DNA of 64,000 bases. Source: Brachymonas sp049977365. GTDB lineage: Bacteria; Pseudomonadota; Gammaproteobacteria; Burkholderiales; Burkholderiaceae_C. A program made the translations under genes and the position numbers. Under the pieces are notes generated by a model. The model saw only the letters and a program-made list of their open reading frames with translations. It did no database searches and was not told where the DNA came from. Positions 8,349-16,175 of the stretch are shown one piece after another. Each line of letters starts with the position of its first letter. Position 1 is the first letter of the stretch. The stretch is taken from assembly GCF_049977365.1 (NCBI RefSeq), contig NZ_JBNGEN010000001.1:620001-684000 (forward strand), read 5' to 3'.

Positions 8349-9200
8349 ATGAACCTTCTGGCACGCCAACTGGTGCTGGCCCTGCAGTTTTTCACCCGCA
8401 TTCCACTTCCAGGCGCACTGGTCACATGGGCGGGGTATACCCCGGCGCTCATGCAGGCATCGCTGTGCCATTTCCCGGCCATCGGCTGGATCACGGGGGC
8501 ACTCTCCGCAGGCTGTTTCCTGCTCACCCTGCATCTGTGGGGTGCCCCGGTCCTGACCATGGCCGCTCCCTCGCTGCTCATGCTGCTGGCATCGCTGGCA
8601 GCCGTTCTGTGCAGCATCTTCGTCACAGGTGCCCTGCACGAGGACGGGCTGGCCGATGTGGCCGATGCGCTCGGCGGTGCAGCCAGCCCCGCCCGTGCGC
8701 TTGCCATCATGAAGGATTCGCGCGTGGGGAGCTACGGTGTGCTGGCTCTCATCGCCAGCCTGGCGCTGCGCGTGCTCCTGCTGGCGTGCATGGGCATCGT
8801 GCAGCCCTTTCTTGCCGTCTGCGTGATCGTCGGCTCCCACGTCATCTCGCGCTTCTTTCCCCTGCTGCTCATCCGCCTGCTGCCCTATGCCCGCACGGAT
8901 GACAGCTCCAAGACCGTGCAGGCCATGGGCGAGATGCATGCGGTCTCCCTGTGGTCGGCTGCGCTGTGGTGCCTGCCGCTGGCCCTGTGCTACTGGCTGC
9001 CCCAGGGCGCCTGGCTGGTAGCCATCCTGGGCGTGGCCACGCTGGCGTCCGCAGTGGCTGCATGGGCCATGTACGGATGGTTCCGCAAGCGGCTCGGCGG
9101 CTACACCGGGGATTGTCTCGGGGCCACCCAGCAGGTCTGCGACATGGTTTTCCTGGCCGCCGCACTCACGGCCGTGCTCCGGGCCATGGGCCAGCTCTGA
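8349..9200 (+). CDS. cobS: Adenosylcobinamide-GDP ribazoletransferase (cobalamin synthase)
   Basis: This integral inner-membrane enzyme joins adenosylcobinamide-GDP to alpha-ribazole (phosphate) in the last assembly steps of cobalamin. The 283-residue protein has the CobS signatures GALHEDGLADVADA (residues ~98-111), MKDSRVGSYG and GGYTGDCLGATQQ near the C-terminus. The first two supply metal-binding acidic residues. Several hydrophobic helices separate them. cobC follows after 16 bases. No cobU or cobT homologue lies in the window, so the rest of the pathway must be elsewhere. No cobalamin riboswitch was recognised upstream. Confidence 0.95.
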   Translation: MNLLARQLVLALQFFTRIPLPGALVTWAGYTPALMQASLCHFPAIGWITGALSAGCFLLTLHLWGAPVLTMAAPSLLMLLASLAAVLCSIFVTGALHEDGLADVADALGGAASPARALAIMKDSRVGSYGVLALIASLALRVLLLACMGIVQPFLAVCVIVGSHVISRFFPLLLIRLLPYARTDDSSKTVQAMGEMHAVSLWSAALWCLPLALCYWLPQGAWLVAILGVATLASAVAAWAMYGWFRKRLGGYTGDCLGATQQVCDMVFLAAALTAVLRAMGQL

Positions 9201-9216
9201 GCCCTGCCAGACCGAC

Positions 9217-9900
9217 ATGTCCATGCACCAGCAGACTGGGCCTTTGCCCCTTTCAAGCCCATTGTGGCTGCTGCGCCATGCACGCCCCTGCATTGCACCG
9301 GGAATCTGCTACGGCCAGCACAATGTCGAAGCCGATCCCGGCCACACCGAGGAAGCCGCCCTTGCCATGGTGCAGGCCGTGCTGGATCATCGCAGCGCCC
9401 AGCCGGATGTCTGGCACGCACCGCTCCGGCTGGTGGCATCTCCGCTCGGCCGCTGTCTACAGCTTCAGGAGGCACTGGCGACACGACTGCAGCCGCTGGG
9501 CATCCCTGTGACCTGCTCCTGCGATACACGTCTCGCGGAAATCCATTTCGGCACATGGGAAAACCGTCCCTGGTCCGACATCACACCGCAAGAATGGGCG
9601 CTCTGGATGGCCTCCTTCATGGATTTTCGCCTTGGAGGCAAGGGCGAAACCGTGCGCGAGCTGATCTCCCGCGTTTCCGAGCTGGCCATGGCACACCAGC
9701 GCTGCCGGATACCCACCATCTGGATCACCCATGCAGGTGTCATGCGTGCCACAGCCCTGTTGTGGCAGACCGGATTCGATCCGCTCCGCGGCACGCTCAC
9801 CGCAGCACAATGGGCAGGCCTGGAGGCCGCCTCTCCTGGAGGCTACCGGCTCATGGCTCCCATTGTTCCGTCGAATCCCCTCATGAACGCCAGGGAGTAG
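9217..9900 (+). CDS. cobC: Histidine phosphatase, probable alpha-ribazole phosphatase
   Basis: This 227-residue member of the phosphoglycerate-mutase-like superfamily has the catalytic motif LLRHARP near residues 18-24, ASPLGRC, the family segment LAEIHFGTWENRPW and ITHAGVMRA with the second catalytic His. The segment EIHFGTWE is typical of CobC, which removes phosphate from alpha-ribazole 5'-phosphate or adenosylcobalamin 5'-phosphate. The position 16 bases after cobS supports that role. The usual RHG is RHA here. Start ATG 9217 is used; ATG 9223 is possible. Confidence 0.85.
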   Translation: MSMHQQTGPLPLSSPLWLLRHARPCIAPGICYGQHNVEADPGHTEEAALAMVQAVLDHRSAQPDVWHAPLRLVASPLGRCLQLQEALATRLQPLGIPVTCSCDTRLAEIHFGTWENRPWSDITPQEWALWMASFMDFRLGGKGETVRELISRVSELAMAHQRCRIPTIWITHAGVMRATALLWQTGFDPLRGTLTAAQWAGLEAASPGGYRLMAPIVPSNPLMNARE

Positions 9901-9942
9901 AGCGGAACCTGTTCGTCAGCGGCGACCAGTGTGTGCGTGCCG

Positions 9943-10506
9943 TCACTGCCCGTTGAAGGCGTCCCCTCCCGCCTGCGCTCCATTGCCGGTAGTACCCGCC
10001 CCGGCTCTGCGCGTCTTGGCCGGATTGGCTGCCTGGGCAGGCGCAGTGAGATCTGCTGCCGAATCCACGGGCACCGCATCCGCTGGCGCTGTCTTGGAAA
10101 GCGTGGCGTCCGGCTGACGTCCCGTACCGCTGTCTGCTCGGGGAGCAACGGGTGCCACATCATGGCCCAGCTGGACTCCCCCCGGCGCCATGATCTCGCC
10201 CGGATGGCCACTGTGCCCGCCACCACCTCCGGCCACGGCACCGCTGCCGGCCAGCTGGGTCGGCTGCACAGGAGAGCCCTGGAGGGCAGGTTTGCGGGTG
10301 AGCAGCTGTGTCTGCTCCTGAATGTCCAGATTGCTGACCGAAGCGGCCGAGGCATCCCCCGCCGCTTCCATGTCCGACGCAGGCTGCGTGGACTTCATCC
10401 GCCAGCCGAAGTAGATGCCGCCGATCAGAGCGACGGCCGCCAGCCCTGCCACCAGAGGGACAGTCCATTTCTTGAGCAGTTTTTCCACGTTCAGGCTGTT
10501 GGGCAT
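9943..10506 (-). CDS. Unknown protein with one N-terminal membrane anchor
   Basis: The 187-residue product starts MPNSLNVEKLLKKW and has one hydrophobic segment (PLVAGLAAVALIGGIYFGW) at about residues 16-34. The basic residues lie before it, which predicts an N-in, C-out anchor with the rest in the periplasm. The outer part is low in complexity, rich in Ala, Gly, Pro and Thr, with a poly-Gly patch (AGGGGGHSGHPGE), and looks disordered. No enzyme motif is visible. A start further upstream is possible but would place polar residues of no recognisable kind before the anchor. It faces cobC tail to tail, with 42 bases between. Confidence 0.55.
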   Translation of the reverse strand: MPNSLNVEKLLKKWTVPLVAGLAAVALIGGIYFGWRMKSTQPASDMEAAGDASAASVSNLDIQEQTQLLTRKPALQGSPVQPTQLAGSGAVAGGGGGHSGHPGEIMAPGGVQLGHDVAPVAPRADSGTGRQPDATLSKTAPADAVPVDSAADLTAPAQAANPAKTRRAGAGTTGNGAQAGGDAFNGQ

Positions 10507-10863
10507 AGAGGGTGAATTCCAGAAAATGCATGCAGGGCCGCCACTTCGCCCACCGGTCCGGGAATTTTCCCGAAGGCTCGGCATCTCGCGCGGAATCCTG
10601 TTCCGGATTCCCCTGCGCAACAGGGCTGCCCCTCCAGTCGCGGCACAGCTGGAAAATCAACCTTCTGGGAGCCTCCAGAAGGCAGCATTCCCACGCCTCC
10701 TGCGCGACACTGCCTGCGATTATGCGGCGTTTAGGGCCCGCATGTGAGTCTCAGCCTCGCCATCCGTCCGGTTTTCTGCCCCGCGTCCTTTCCTGTCACC
10801 GTCGCATCAGCCCGTGAACGATTGGGCTATCATCGTCCCGATTCACCTCACCATTCCTGCCGC
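10507..10863. other. Divergent intergenic region with three hairpins
   Basis: No gene is evident in these 357 bases between divergent genes. Three inverted repeats lie in a 124-base stretch. CGGGAA/TTCCCG is at 10559-10572, GGAATCC/GGATTCC at 10592-10611, and CCTTCTGG/CCAGAAGG at 10661-10682, the last an 8-bp perfect stem with a 6-base loop. None is followed by a good T-tract. The promoters of the two flanking genes must lie here. Confidence 0.45.
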
Positions 10864-11781
10864 ATGCCCGCATCTCTGGACGGCAAGCTTGTCGTCGCCA
10901 TTTCCTCGCGTGCCCTGTTCGATTTCGAGGCCGAAAACCGACTGTTCGAAGCCGGTGACACCCGCGCCTACATGCATGCCCAGCTCGCGCACATCGATGA
11001 TCCTGCAGCCCCCGGAGTCGCATTCTCCCTGGTGCGCAAGCTGCTCGGTTTCAACACCTCCGACCACCAGCGAGTCGAGGTCGTCCTGCTCTCGCGCAAC
11101 GATCCTGTCAGCGGCATGAGAGTCTTCCGCTCCGCCACTGCGCACGGACTCCACTCCATCCAGCGGGGCGTATTCACGCAGGGGGACGATCCCTTCCGTT
11201 ATCTGCGTCCGCTGGGCGCCCATCTCTTTCTCTCGGCCAATGATGCCGACGTGCGGGAAGCGCTGGCCCTGGGATTTCCCGCCGCCCGCGTCGCCACCTC
11301 GGCGCCACAGGCCAGCGACCAGCATCCCGATACGGTCCGGATCGCCTTCGACGGTGATGCCGTGCTGTTCGGCGACGAGGCCGAACGCATCTATCAGCAA
11401 AATGGGCTGCCCGCCTTCCAGGCCCACGAGGTCGCCCATGCATCCAGCCCCCTCCCGCCCGGCCCCTTCAAGCCGTTTCTGGAAGCGCTGCACAGTCTGC
11501 AGACTGCCTCCGAACAGGGCGACACACCGATGCGTCTGCGCACCGCCCTGGTCACGGCACGCAGCGCTCCCGCACACGAACGCGCCATCCGCACCCTGAT
11601 GAACTGGCACATCTCCATCGACGAGGCCATGTTCCTCGGCGGACTGGCCAAGGGGCCCTTCCTGCGCGAATTCGAACCGGATTTCTTCTTCGACGACCAG
11701 ACCGGCCACGTCCGCAACGCGTCCGAGCATGTCCCTTCGGGCCTGGTCACGTTCGGCGTCAGCCACGAACATCTTTCCTGA
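10864..11781 (+). CDS. 5'-nucleotidase (Pfam 5-nucleotidase family)
   Basis: The 305-residue protein matches the soluble 5'-nucleotidase family by its characteristic blocks. These are LVVAISSRALFDFEAENRLF at the N-terminus, PGVAFSLVRKLLGFN, VEVVLLSRNDPVSGMRVFRS, RIAFDGDAVLFGDEAERIY and PPGPFKPFLEALHSLQ. The FDGDAVLF block holds acidic residues of a HAD-like metal site. Members dephosphorylate nucleoside 5'-monophosphates in the cytoplasm. The family blocks begin right after ATG 10864; no strong ribosome-binding site is seen, and the frame stays open upstream. queC follows after 9 bases and is likely co-transcribed. Confidence 0.85.
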   Translation: MPASLDGKLVVAISSRALFDFEAENRLFEAGDTRAYMHAQLAHIDDPAAPGVAFSLVRKLLGFNTSDHQRVEVVLLSRNDPVSGMRVFRSATAHGLHSIQRGVFTQGDDPFRYLRPLGAHLFLSANDADVREALALGFPAARVATSAPQASDQHPDTVRIAFDGDAVLFGDEAERIYQQNGLPAFQAHEVAHASSPLPPGPFKPFLEALHSLQTASEQGDTPMRLRTALVTARSAPAHERAIRTLMNWHISIDEAMFLGGLAKGPFLREFEPDFFFDDQTGHVRNASEHVPSGLVTFGVSHEHLS

Positions 11782-11790
11782 TCTCTCCGC

Positions 11791-12543
11791 ATGAACCTCC
11801 ATTCCCATCTCACATCCCGCCGCGCCCTGGTGCTGTTCTCCGGAGGGCAGGATTCCACCACCTGCCTGGCCTGGGCCCTGCAGCGCCATGCCCACGTGGA
11901 AACCGTAGGCTTCGACTACGGCCAGCGGCACCGTGTCGAACTCGATGCCCGGCTCCACGTCCTCGATGCCCTGCGCGCACAGTTTCCTTCCTGGTCAGGC
12001 CGACTGGGAGAGGATCACATGCTCGACGTGAACATCCTCGGCCAGATCAGTGATACTTCGCTCACTCGCGACATGGCATTTGCCATGGAAGCCAACGGGC
12101 TGCCGAATACTTTCGTGCCTGGACGCAATCTCGTGTTTCTCACCCTGGCCGCCGCTCTGGCCTACCGTCGAGGCATCGACGTGCTGATCACAGGCGTGTG
12201 TGAAACGGATTTTTCGGGATACCCGGACTGCCGGGACGACACCATCAAGGCCATGCAGATCGCCCTGTCACTGGGCATGGATCGCCGCCTGCTCATCGAC
12301 ACCCCCCTGATGTGGATCGACAAGGCAGAAACCTGGGAACTCGCACATCGCCTCGGCGACGCCAGTGGCATCCCCGAGGGGGGCTCCCGGCTGGTCGACC
12401 TCATCATCGAACACTCCCATACCTGCTACATGGGCGACCGCTCCCATCGTCACGCCTGGGGATACGGCTGCGGCAGCTGTCCTGCCTGCCAGCTGCGCGC
12501 CCGGGGCTACGAAACCTATCTCGCAGCCCAGCAGTCCCACTGA
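11791..12543 (+). CDS. queC: 7-cyano-7-deazaguanine synthase
   Basis: QueC converts 7-carboxy-7-deazaguanine to preQ0 using ATP and ammonia, a step in queuosine tRNA modification. The 250-residue protein has the PP-loop SGGQDS at residues 17-22 and the conserved blocks GFDYGQRH, FVPGRNLVFLTLAAA and GVCETDFSGYPDCRD. A zinc site is formed by HTCYMG and CGSCPACQLR near the C-terminus. It lies 9 bases after the 5'-nucleotidase gene. The other queuosine genes (queD, queE, queF) are not in the window. Confidence 0.96.
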   Translation: MNLHSHLTSRRALVLFSGGQDSTTCLAWALQRHAHVETVGFDYGQRHRVELDARLHVLDALRAQFPSWSGRLGEDHMLDVNILGQISDTSLTRDMAFAMEANGLPNTFVPGRNLVFLTLAAALAYRRGIDVLITGVCETDFSGYPDCRDDTIKAMQIALSLGMDRRLLIDTPLMWIDKAETWELAHRLGDASGIPEGGSRLVDLIIEHSHTCYMGDRSHRHAWGYGCGSCPACQLRARGYETYLAAQQSH

Positions 12544-12639
12544 CACACAAGTTCCTCCTGAAGCCGCCATGCTGCAGCGCCCTTGGAGAGCCCCGCAGGA
12601 GCACCAGACACGGCCCGCGCATGACGGTGAAAACCTGAC

Positions 12640-12975
12640 TCATTGCACGCTCACAGCCGATGCCCGCGAGCGTGAGAGCACGCCCCCAGTCACGACCAGC
12701 ACCAGCGACAACGCTGCCAGCAGCAAGGCCAGCCATGCCCTGCTGGCCAGGGCAAATCGCCACCCTACCAGCAGCGCAAGCGGTGCCGCCAGCGCGCCGG
12801 TGAGCAGCATGCCCACATGGAGCGCAGCGGTATATATGCCAGTCACCGCGCTCATGCAATGCCGAAAATCGCGCGCAATGACCATCAGACTCGCAATGTG
12901 GCCGATTCCCAGACAGGCACCAATGAGCAGAGTCCCTGCGAACATCCCGAACAGCCCCGAGCAACGGCTCAGACC
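12640..12975 (-). pseudogene. Remnant of a CynX/NimT-like MFS transporter
   Basis: About 111 codons in this frame read like helices 4 to 6 of a cyanate-transporter-type MFS protein. Recognisable blocks are LFGMFAGTLLIGACLGIG, RDFRHCMSAVTGIYTAALH and VGWRFALASRAWLALLL. A full family member has about 400 residues and 12 helices. Here the first three helices and the whole C-terminal half are missing, and a TGA at 12640-12642 ends the frame. The frame stays open toward 13794, but that part is the complement of the tetR gene and carries no transporter sequence. The fragment probably derives from a transporter once divergent from tetR. Confidence 0.6.
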
Positions 12976-13677
12976 ATCCCACGGCACCGATTGCCAGATC
13001 GATCCCCGTGGCATGCCCGCACACAGAAACCACCTATCCGGAGCCTCAGCCCCGCCAAGACGGCCAAAACCCGCGCACAGATCATCGAGGCGGCATTGGC
13101 CGAGTTCATGCAGCAGGGTCATGCGGCGGCCACCATGGGCCATATCGCCCAACACGCGGGCCTGGCCAAAGGGACGCTCTACACCTGTTTCGAAAACAAG
13201 GAAGCGCTGTTTCTCGGCTTGATCGAGCAGGTGGTCAAGGGCCCGCTCAGCGAAGTCGAGAAGCAGCCGATTCGCGAGAAAGAACTCGTGGTCGACCATT
13301 TCCGGCGCACCCTGCTGCCTGCCATGCGCACCATGGAAATGACTGGACGCGCTTCGGTGGCCCATCTGATTCTGGCGGAAGGGGTCAAGTTTCCCTTCCT
13401 GATCGAAGCCTATCGAAGGGAAGTCCATGCCCCCTTCCTGGCGCACATCCGTCACCATGCGCAAAGGGCCTTCCAACGCGGCGAAATCGGTGATGACACC
13501 TTGGCACAGCATCCCCATCTGCTCGCTGGACCGCTGTGGATCGGCATGATCCACAATGGCATCCTTGACCCCGAGCATCCGATCGATGGCGGCACGCTGT
13601 GCGAATCGCAGCTGCGCATGCTGTTCCGTCCACCATGCGAGTCTTCGTCCGTCACCGTAAATTCCGTGCATTCCTGA
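12817..13677 (+). CDS. TetR-family transcriptional regulator with eroded 5' end
   Basis: From about 13060 onward the product reads as a normal TetR protein of roughly 205 residues. KTRAQIIEAALAEF opens the DNA-binding domain, MGHIAQHAGLAKGTLYTCF is the helix-turn-helix, and a variable ligand domain follows to 13677. No ATG, GTG or TTG lies in frame where such a protein would normally begin. The nearest in-frame starts are TTG 12991, ATG 12859 and ATG 12817; the last two lie inside the antisense transporter remnant and add 60-75 unusual residues. An out-of-frame ATG at 13013 would fit if a single-base frameshift lies between it and about 13045. The gene may be inactive or translated with a chimeric N-terminus. 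Confidence 0.6.
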   Translation: MERSGIYASHRAHAMPKIARNDHQTRNVADSQTGTNEQSPCEHPEQPRATAQTIPRHRLPDRSPWHARTQKPPIRSLSPAKTAKTRAQIIEAALAEFMQQGHAAATMGHIAQHAGLAKGTLYTCFENKEALFLGLIEQVVKGPLSEVEKQPIREKELVVDHFRRTLLPAMRTMEMTGRASVAHLILAEGVKFPFLIEAYRREVHAPFLAHIRHHAQRAFQRGEIGDDTLAQHPHLLAGPLWIGMIHNGILDPEHPIDGGTLCESQLRMLFRPPCESSSVTVNSVHS

Positions 13678-13905
13678 GGGGCGGCGGGTGCCGTTTCTCC
13701 GGCACAAAGAAAAGGCAGAAGTTCCAGCATGCTCGGCCGCTTGATTCCTGTACAGGATTCGGCCGGATGCGCATGCCATGCGCCACAGGCTCACGGCGCG
13801 TCTTCAGTGCCCATCCCCCTCGGCACCAAGATGGCCATGGGGAATGCTGCATCACATGTTGCATGCCACAACATGCATGTGCTTTGAAAAGCCACCGTTA
13901 AAACG

Positions 13906-13930
13906 AAAAAAAGGGCCGAAGCCCTTTTTT
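13906..13930 (-). terminator. Intrinsic terminator after tRNA-Gly (works in both directions)
   Basis: GGGC and GCCC enclose a four-base loop, which reads TTCG on the minus strand. A-rich and T-rich runs on the two sides let it terminate either way. On the minus strand it follows tRNA-Gly; on the plus strand it lies downstream of tetR. Confidence 0.85.
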
Positions 13931-13934
13931 CAAC

Positions 13935-13967
13935 AATGTGCAGATTGTGTACTGCAATCTGCACATT
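13935..13967 (-). repeat. Perfect 13-bp inverted repeat beside tRNA-Gly
   Basis: AATGTGCAGATTG at 13935-13947 is exactly complementary to CAATCTGCACATT at 13955-13967, with a 7-base spacer. It lies 6 bases beyond the encoded CCA end of tRNA-Gly, between the tRNA and its terminator, so it would form a strong hairpin in the tRNA precursor. Confidence 0.85.
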
Positions 13968-13973
13968 CACATA

Positions 13974-14049
<76 letters not shown>

Positions 14050-14094
14050 GCTGTGCTGAAGCATGAAGTATAGCGCAGTTTCGGCACGCTCGTC

Positions 14095-14117
14095 AAAAGA
14101 TCTGCATTTTTTGCAGA
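14095..14117 (-). terminator. Possible terminator after the universal stress protein gene
   Basis: On the minus strand TCTGCA pairs with TGCAGA (14101-14117) around five A, followed by TCTTTTG. The stem is only 6 bp, so this is a moderate call. Confidence 0.45.
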
Positions 14118-14127
14118 ACAGCGCCGT

Positions 14128-14601
14128 TTAGCCCGCTGTCTGGGTCGCGCCTGCCTGGGCTGCATCCTGGTGCACCACCAGCACCGACATGGGCGCATGC
14201 GACACTACACGCTGTGCCACGCTGCCAAGCATGAGCTTCTCGACGCCATGACGGCCATGAGACCCCATCACGATCAGATCGGCACCCAGCTTCTGGGCCT
14301 GGTCGATGATGCCCTTCCACACCGCATAGGCATCTACCGTCATGACATCTACGGCCAGCCCCTTGGCGGCGAACATGGCTTTCACCTGATCGAGCACTTC
14401 GGTTGCTTCCTTGGTGATGGCGCTCATGTACTGGGCCTGCCCAAAGGCGAAATCCGGGCCGGCGCTGGCAAAGGGATAGGGATCGAGCACATACACTGCC
14501 GTGACCTTGGAGCCCAGCGCCTTGGCCAGATCGGAAGTCTTTTCCACGGCAAGCGTGGAGGTACGGGAACCGTCAACCGGCAGAAGGATATGTTTGAACA
14601 T
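14128..14601 (-). CDS. Universal stress protein, UspA family
   Basis: This 157-residue single-domain Usp begins MFKHILLPVDGS, the usual first strand and loop. It has the ATP-binding signature GSHGRHGVEKLMLGSV at about residues 113-127, followed by SHAPMSVLVV, so it belongs to the nucleotide-binding subgroup. These cytoplasmic proteins help cells survive starvation, oxidative or low-oxygen stress; no reaction is established. The gene is divergent from a hemerythrin gene. The shared 337-base gap has an FNR-like site, consistent with low-oxygen control of one or both genes. Confidence 0.92.
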   Translation of the reverse strand: MFKHILLPVDGSRTSTLAVEKTSDLAKALGSKVTAVYVLDPYPFASAGPDFAFGQAQYMSAITKEATEVLDQVKAMFAAKGLAVDVMTVDAYAVWKGIIDQAQKLGADLIVMGSHGRHGVEKLMLGSVAQRVVSHAPMSVLVVHQDAAQAGATQTAG

Positions 14602-14938
14602 GATTCGTCTTCCTCAAAAGAATGGTGAATGGTGCCGGTCATCCCTGGAGGCTGCTACCCGTCCGCCTCTCTGCGACGCTCCGTCTTCATCAGCTCAATG
14701 AAGGCCGGATGCCAACCCTGCCCCGAAGCTGCTGCGGGTCTGGATGACCACGCCTCGCCACTCCGAGGGACACCGAATGCAATGCAGGGAAAGTGTACTC
14801 TGCGCCATGCGGATTGATAAGCCACGCAGACAGTGCCTGATTCAGGTCAAGGTATGCAGCGCATGTGGCTATACACTGCATGCGCCTGTGCGCCGACACG
14901 CGCGCAGGGATCATCGAGTCATCAAGGCAGAGGCAATC
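14602..14938. other. Divergent usp/hemerythrin intergenic region
   Basis: No gene is seen in this 337-base gap. It must carry the promoters of the stress protein gene (minus) and the hemerythrin gene (plus). An FNR-like palindrome is at 14837-14850, and a -10-like TATACA at 14870-14875 on the plus strand. Confidence 0.45.
14837..14850. promoter_or_regulatory. Possible FNR/CRP-family operator
   Basis: CTGAT-TCAG-GTCAA matches the FNR consensus TTGAT-N4-ATCAA at 8 of 10 positions. Its centre lies about 29 bases before the middle of a TATACA hexamer, which would put it near -39 of a plus-strand transcript, close to the -41.5 of class II activation. Two mismatches make this suggestive only. Confidence 0.4.
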
Positions 14939-15451
14939 ATGAGCAAACTGGAGTGGAATGAGGATTTCGTGCTCGGCGTGGACGCCATGGATCAGACCCA
15001 TGTCGAATTTGTCGACCTGCTCGCACGCGTCGAGGCTGCCGACGATGCCCACCTGCTGGAAGAATGGCAGCACCTCATCGATCACACGGATGTGCATTTC
15101 GACAACGAAAACCGGTGGATGCTGGCCACCCGGTTTGCTGCCAGCAACTGCCACACCACCCACCATGGCGCGGTGCTGGGCGTGATGCGCGAAGGCCTCG
15201 AATATGGCCGCAAGGGCCATCTCAAGGTGGTACGACAGATGGCAACCGAACTGGCAAACTGGTTTCCCCAGCATGCAGACACCATGGATGCAGCCCTGGC
15301 CCTGCATCTGCGGCGGGTGGGCTACGACCCTGTCACGGGTGCCATGACACATCCCGAAATGCTTCCTCACGACGTGATCCACGGCTGTGGCGGAGACACC
15401 TGCTCCGAAGACTCCCAGGATCAGGCCACCCAGCCCCCTGTCACTGCCTGA
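14939..15451 (+). CDS. Bacteriohemerythrin
   Basis: This 170-residue single-domain hemerythrin carries all seven expected di-iron ligands: H21, H53, E57, H72, H76, H112 and D117. It should bind O2 reversibly or act in oxygen or iron sensing or storage in the cytoplasm. Start ATG 14939 gives the family N-terminus MSKLEWNEDFVLGVDAMD; an open frame upstream adds no domain. After the four-helix bundle there is a tail of about 45 residues containing HGCGGDTC, whose cysteines are unusual for the family. A possible FNR site lies upstream, and the divergent neighbour is a universal stress protein. Confidence 0.9.
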   Translation: MSKLEWNEDFVLGVDAMDQTHVEFVDLLARVEAADDAHLLEEWQHLIDHTDVHFDNENRWMLATRFAASNCHTTHHGAVLGVMREGLEYGRKGHLKVVRQMATELANWFPQHADTMDAALALHLRRVGYDPVTGAMTHPEMLPHDVIHGCGGDTCSEDSQDQATQPPVTA

Positions 15452-15521
15452 GCACGCATCCGGAGCCAGGAAAACATTCTTTCGCGGAGTTTCTTCTCTA
15501 TTCCTCTGGCACGAGAAGGGT

Positions 15522-16175
15522 ATGATCCGCGCCATGGATACTTCCTGGGAATGGTTGCCGGTTCTGCTCGCCCTTGGCATCGCACTGTCGATGCAGCCGT
15601 GGCGTCTGCTGCGTGATACAGAGCTGCTGAACCCCTTTCTAGGGAGCCTGGTCATTACCCCATGGCTGTGGGCACTCCCCCGGCTGCACACCATGCCGCT
15701 TCAGCTGCAGCTGACCGGCTCGTGCATGGTGCTTCTCATGCTTGGCTGGCCCTTGGCAGTGCCTGCCTTCTGCCTGATCGCCGTGCTTTCGGCATGGATA
15801 GGTCATGCCCCACCCCAGCTGATCATGGAAAACGCTTTCTGGCTGGGCATCCTCCCTGCCACCTTGGCCATGCTGCTGGGGGCCCTCATCCGCAGATTCA
15901 TCGGCACGCACCTGTTCGTGTACATCCTCGGTCGCGGCTTCTTTGGCACAGTAGCCTGCGTGTTCGCTTCCAGTGTGCTGCATGAATGGGCCGGCATGTC
16001 CTTGCCCCACGTCGATCCAAGTCTCACCACCATTGCCCACTGGCTCATTGCCTGGGGGGATGGTTTCATGACAGGCATGCTGACCGCCATTTTTGTGGCC
16101 TTCCGCCCGGAATGGCTGGCCACCTGGTCGGATGGGCTGTATTTTCATCATCCCCATGATCCCCCTTCCGCCTGA
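15522..16175 (+). CDS. COG3235-type integral membrane protein (CbiM/ECF-permease-like)
   Basis: This 217-residue protein has about six hydrophobic helices. It ends with FMTGMLTAIFVAFRPEWLATWSD, a block typical of the COG3235 family of predicted membrane proteins related to CbiM-like substrate-binding components of energy-coupling-factor transporters. The segment HLFVYILGRGFFGT is also conserved. It may take part in metal or vitamin uptake, but no partner ATPase is nearby. ATG 15522 follows GAAGG closely; ATG 15534 is an alternative. The last 20 bases overlap the next gene, so the two are translated from one message. Confidence 0.65.
   Translation: MIRAMDTSWEWLPVLLALGIALSMQPWRLLRDTELLNPFLGSLVITPWLWALPRLHTMPLQLQLTGSCMVLLMLGWPLAVPAFCLIAVLSAWIGHAPPQLIMENAFWLGILPATLAMLLGALIRRFIGTHLFVYILGRGFFGTVACVFASSVLHEWAGMSLPHVDPSLTTIAHWLIAWGDGFMTGMLTAIFVAFRPEWLATWSDGLYFHHPHDPPSA

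Noticed and set aside
13688..13705. Hairpin GTGCCG/CGGCAC after tetR as a terminator
   Set aside because: No T-tract follows on either strand; the better terminator is at 13906-13930.
12993..13794. Reading the minus-strand open frame up to 13794 as one large transporter gene
   Set aside because: Only 12640-12975 has membrane-helix transporter sequence; the rest is the complement of the tetR gene.
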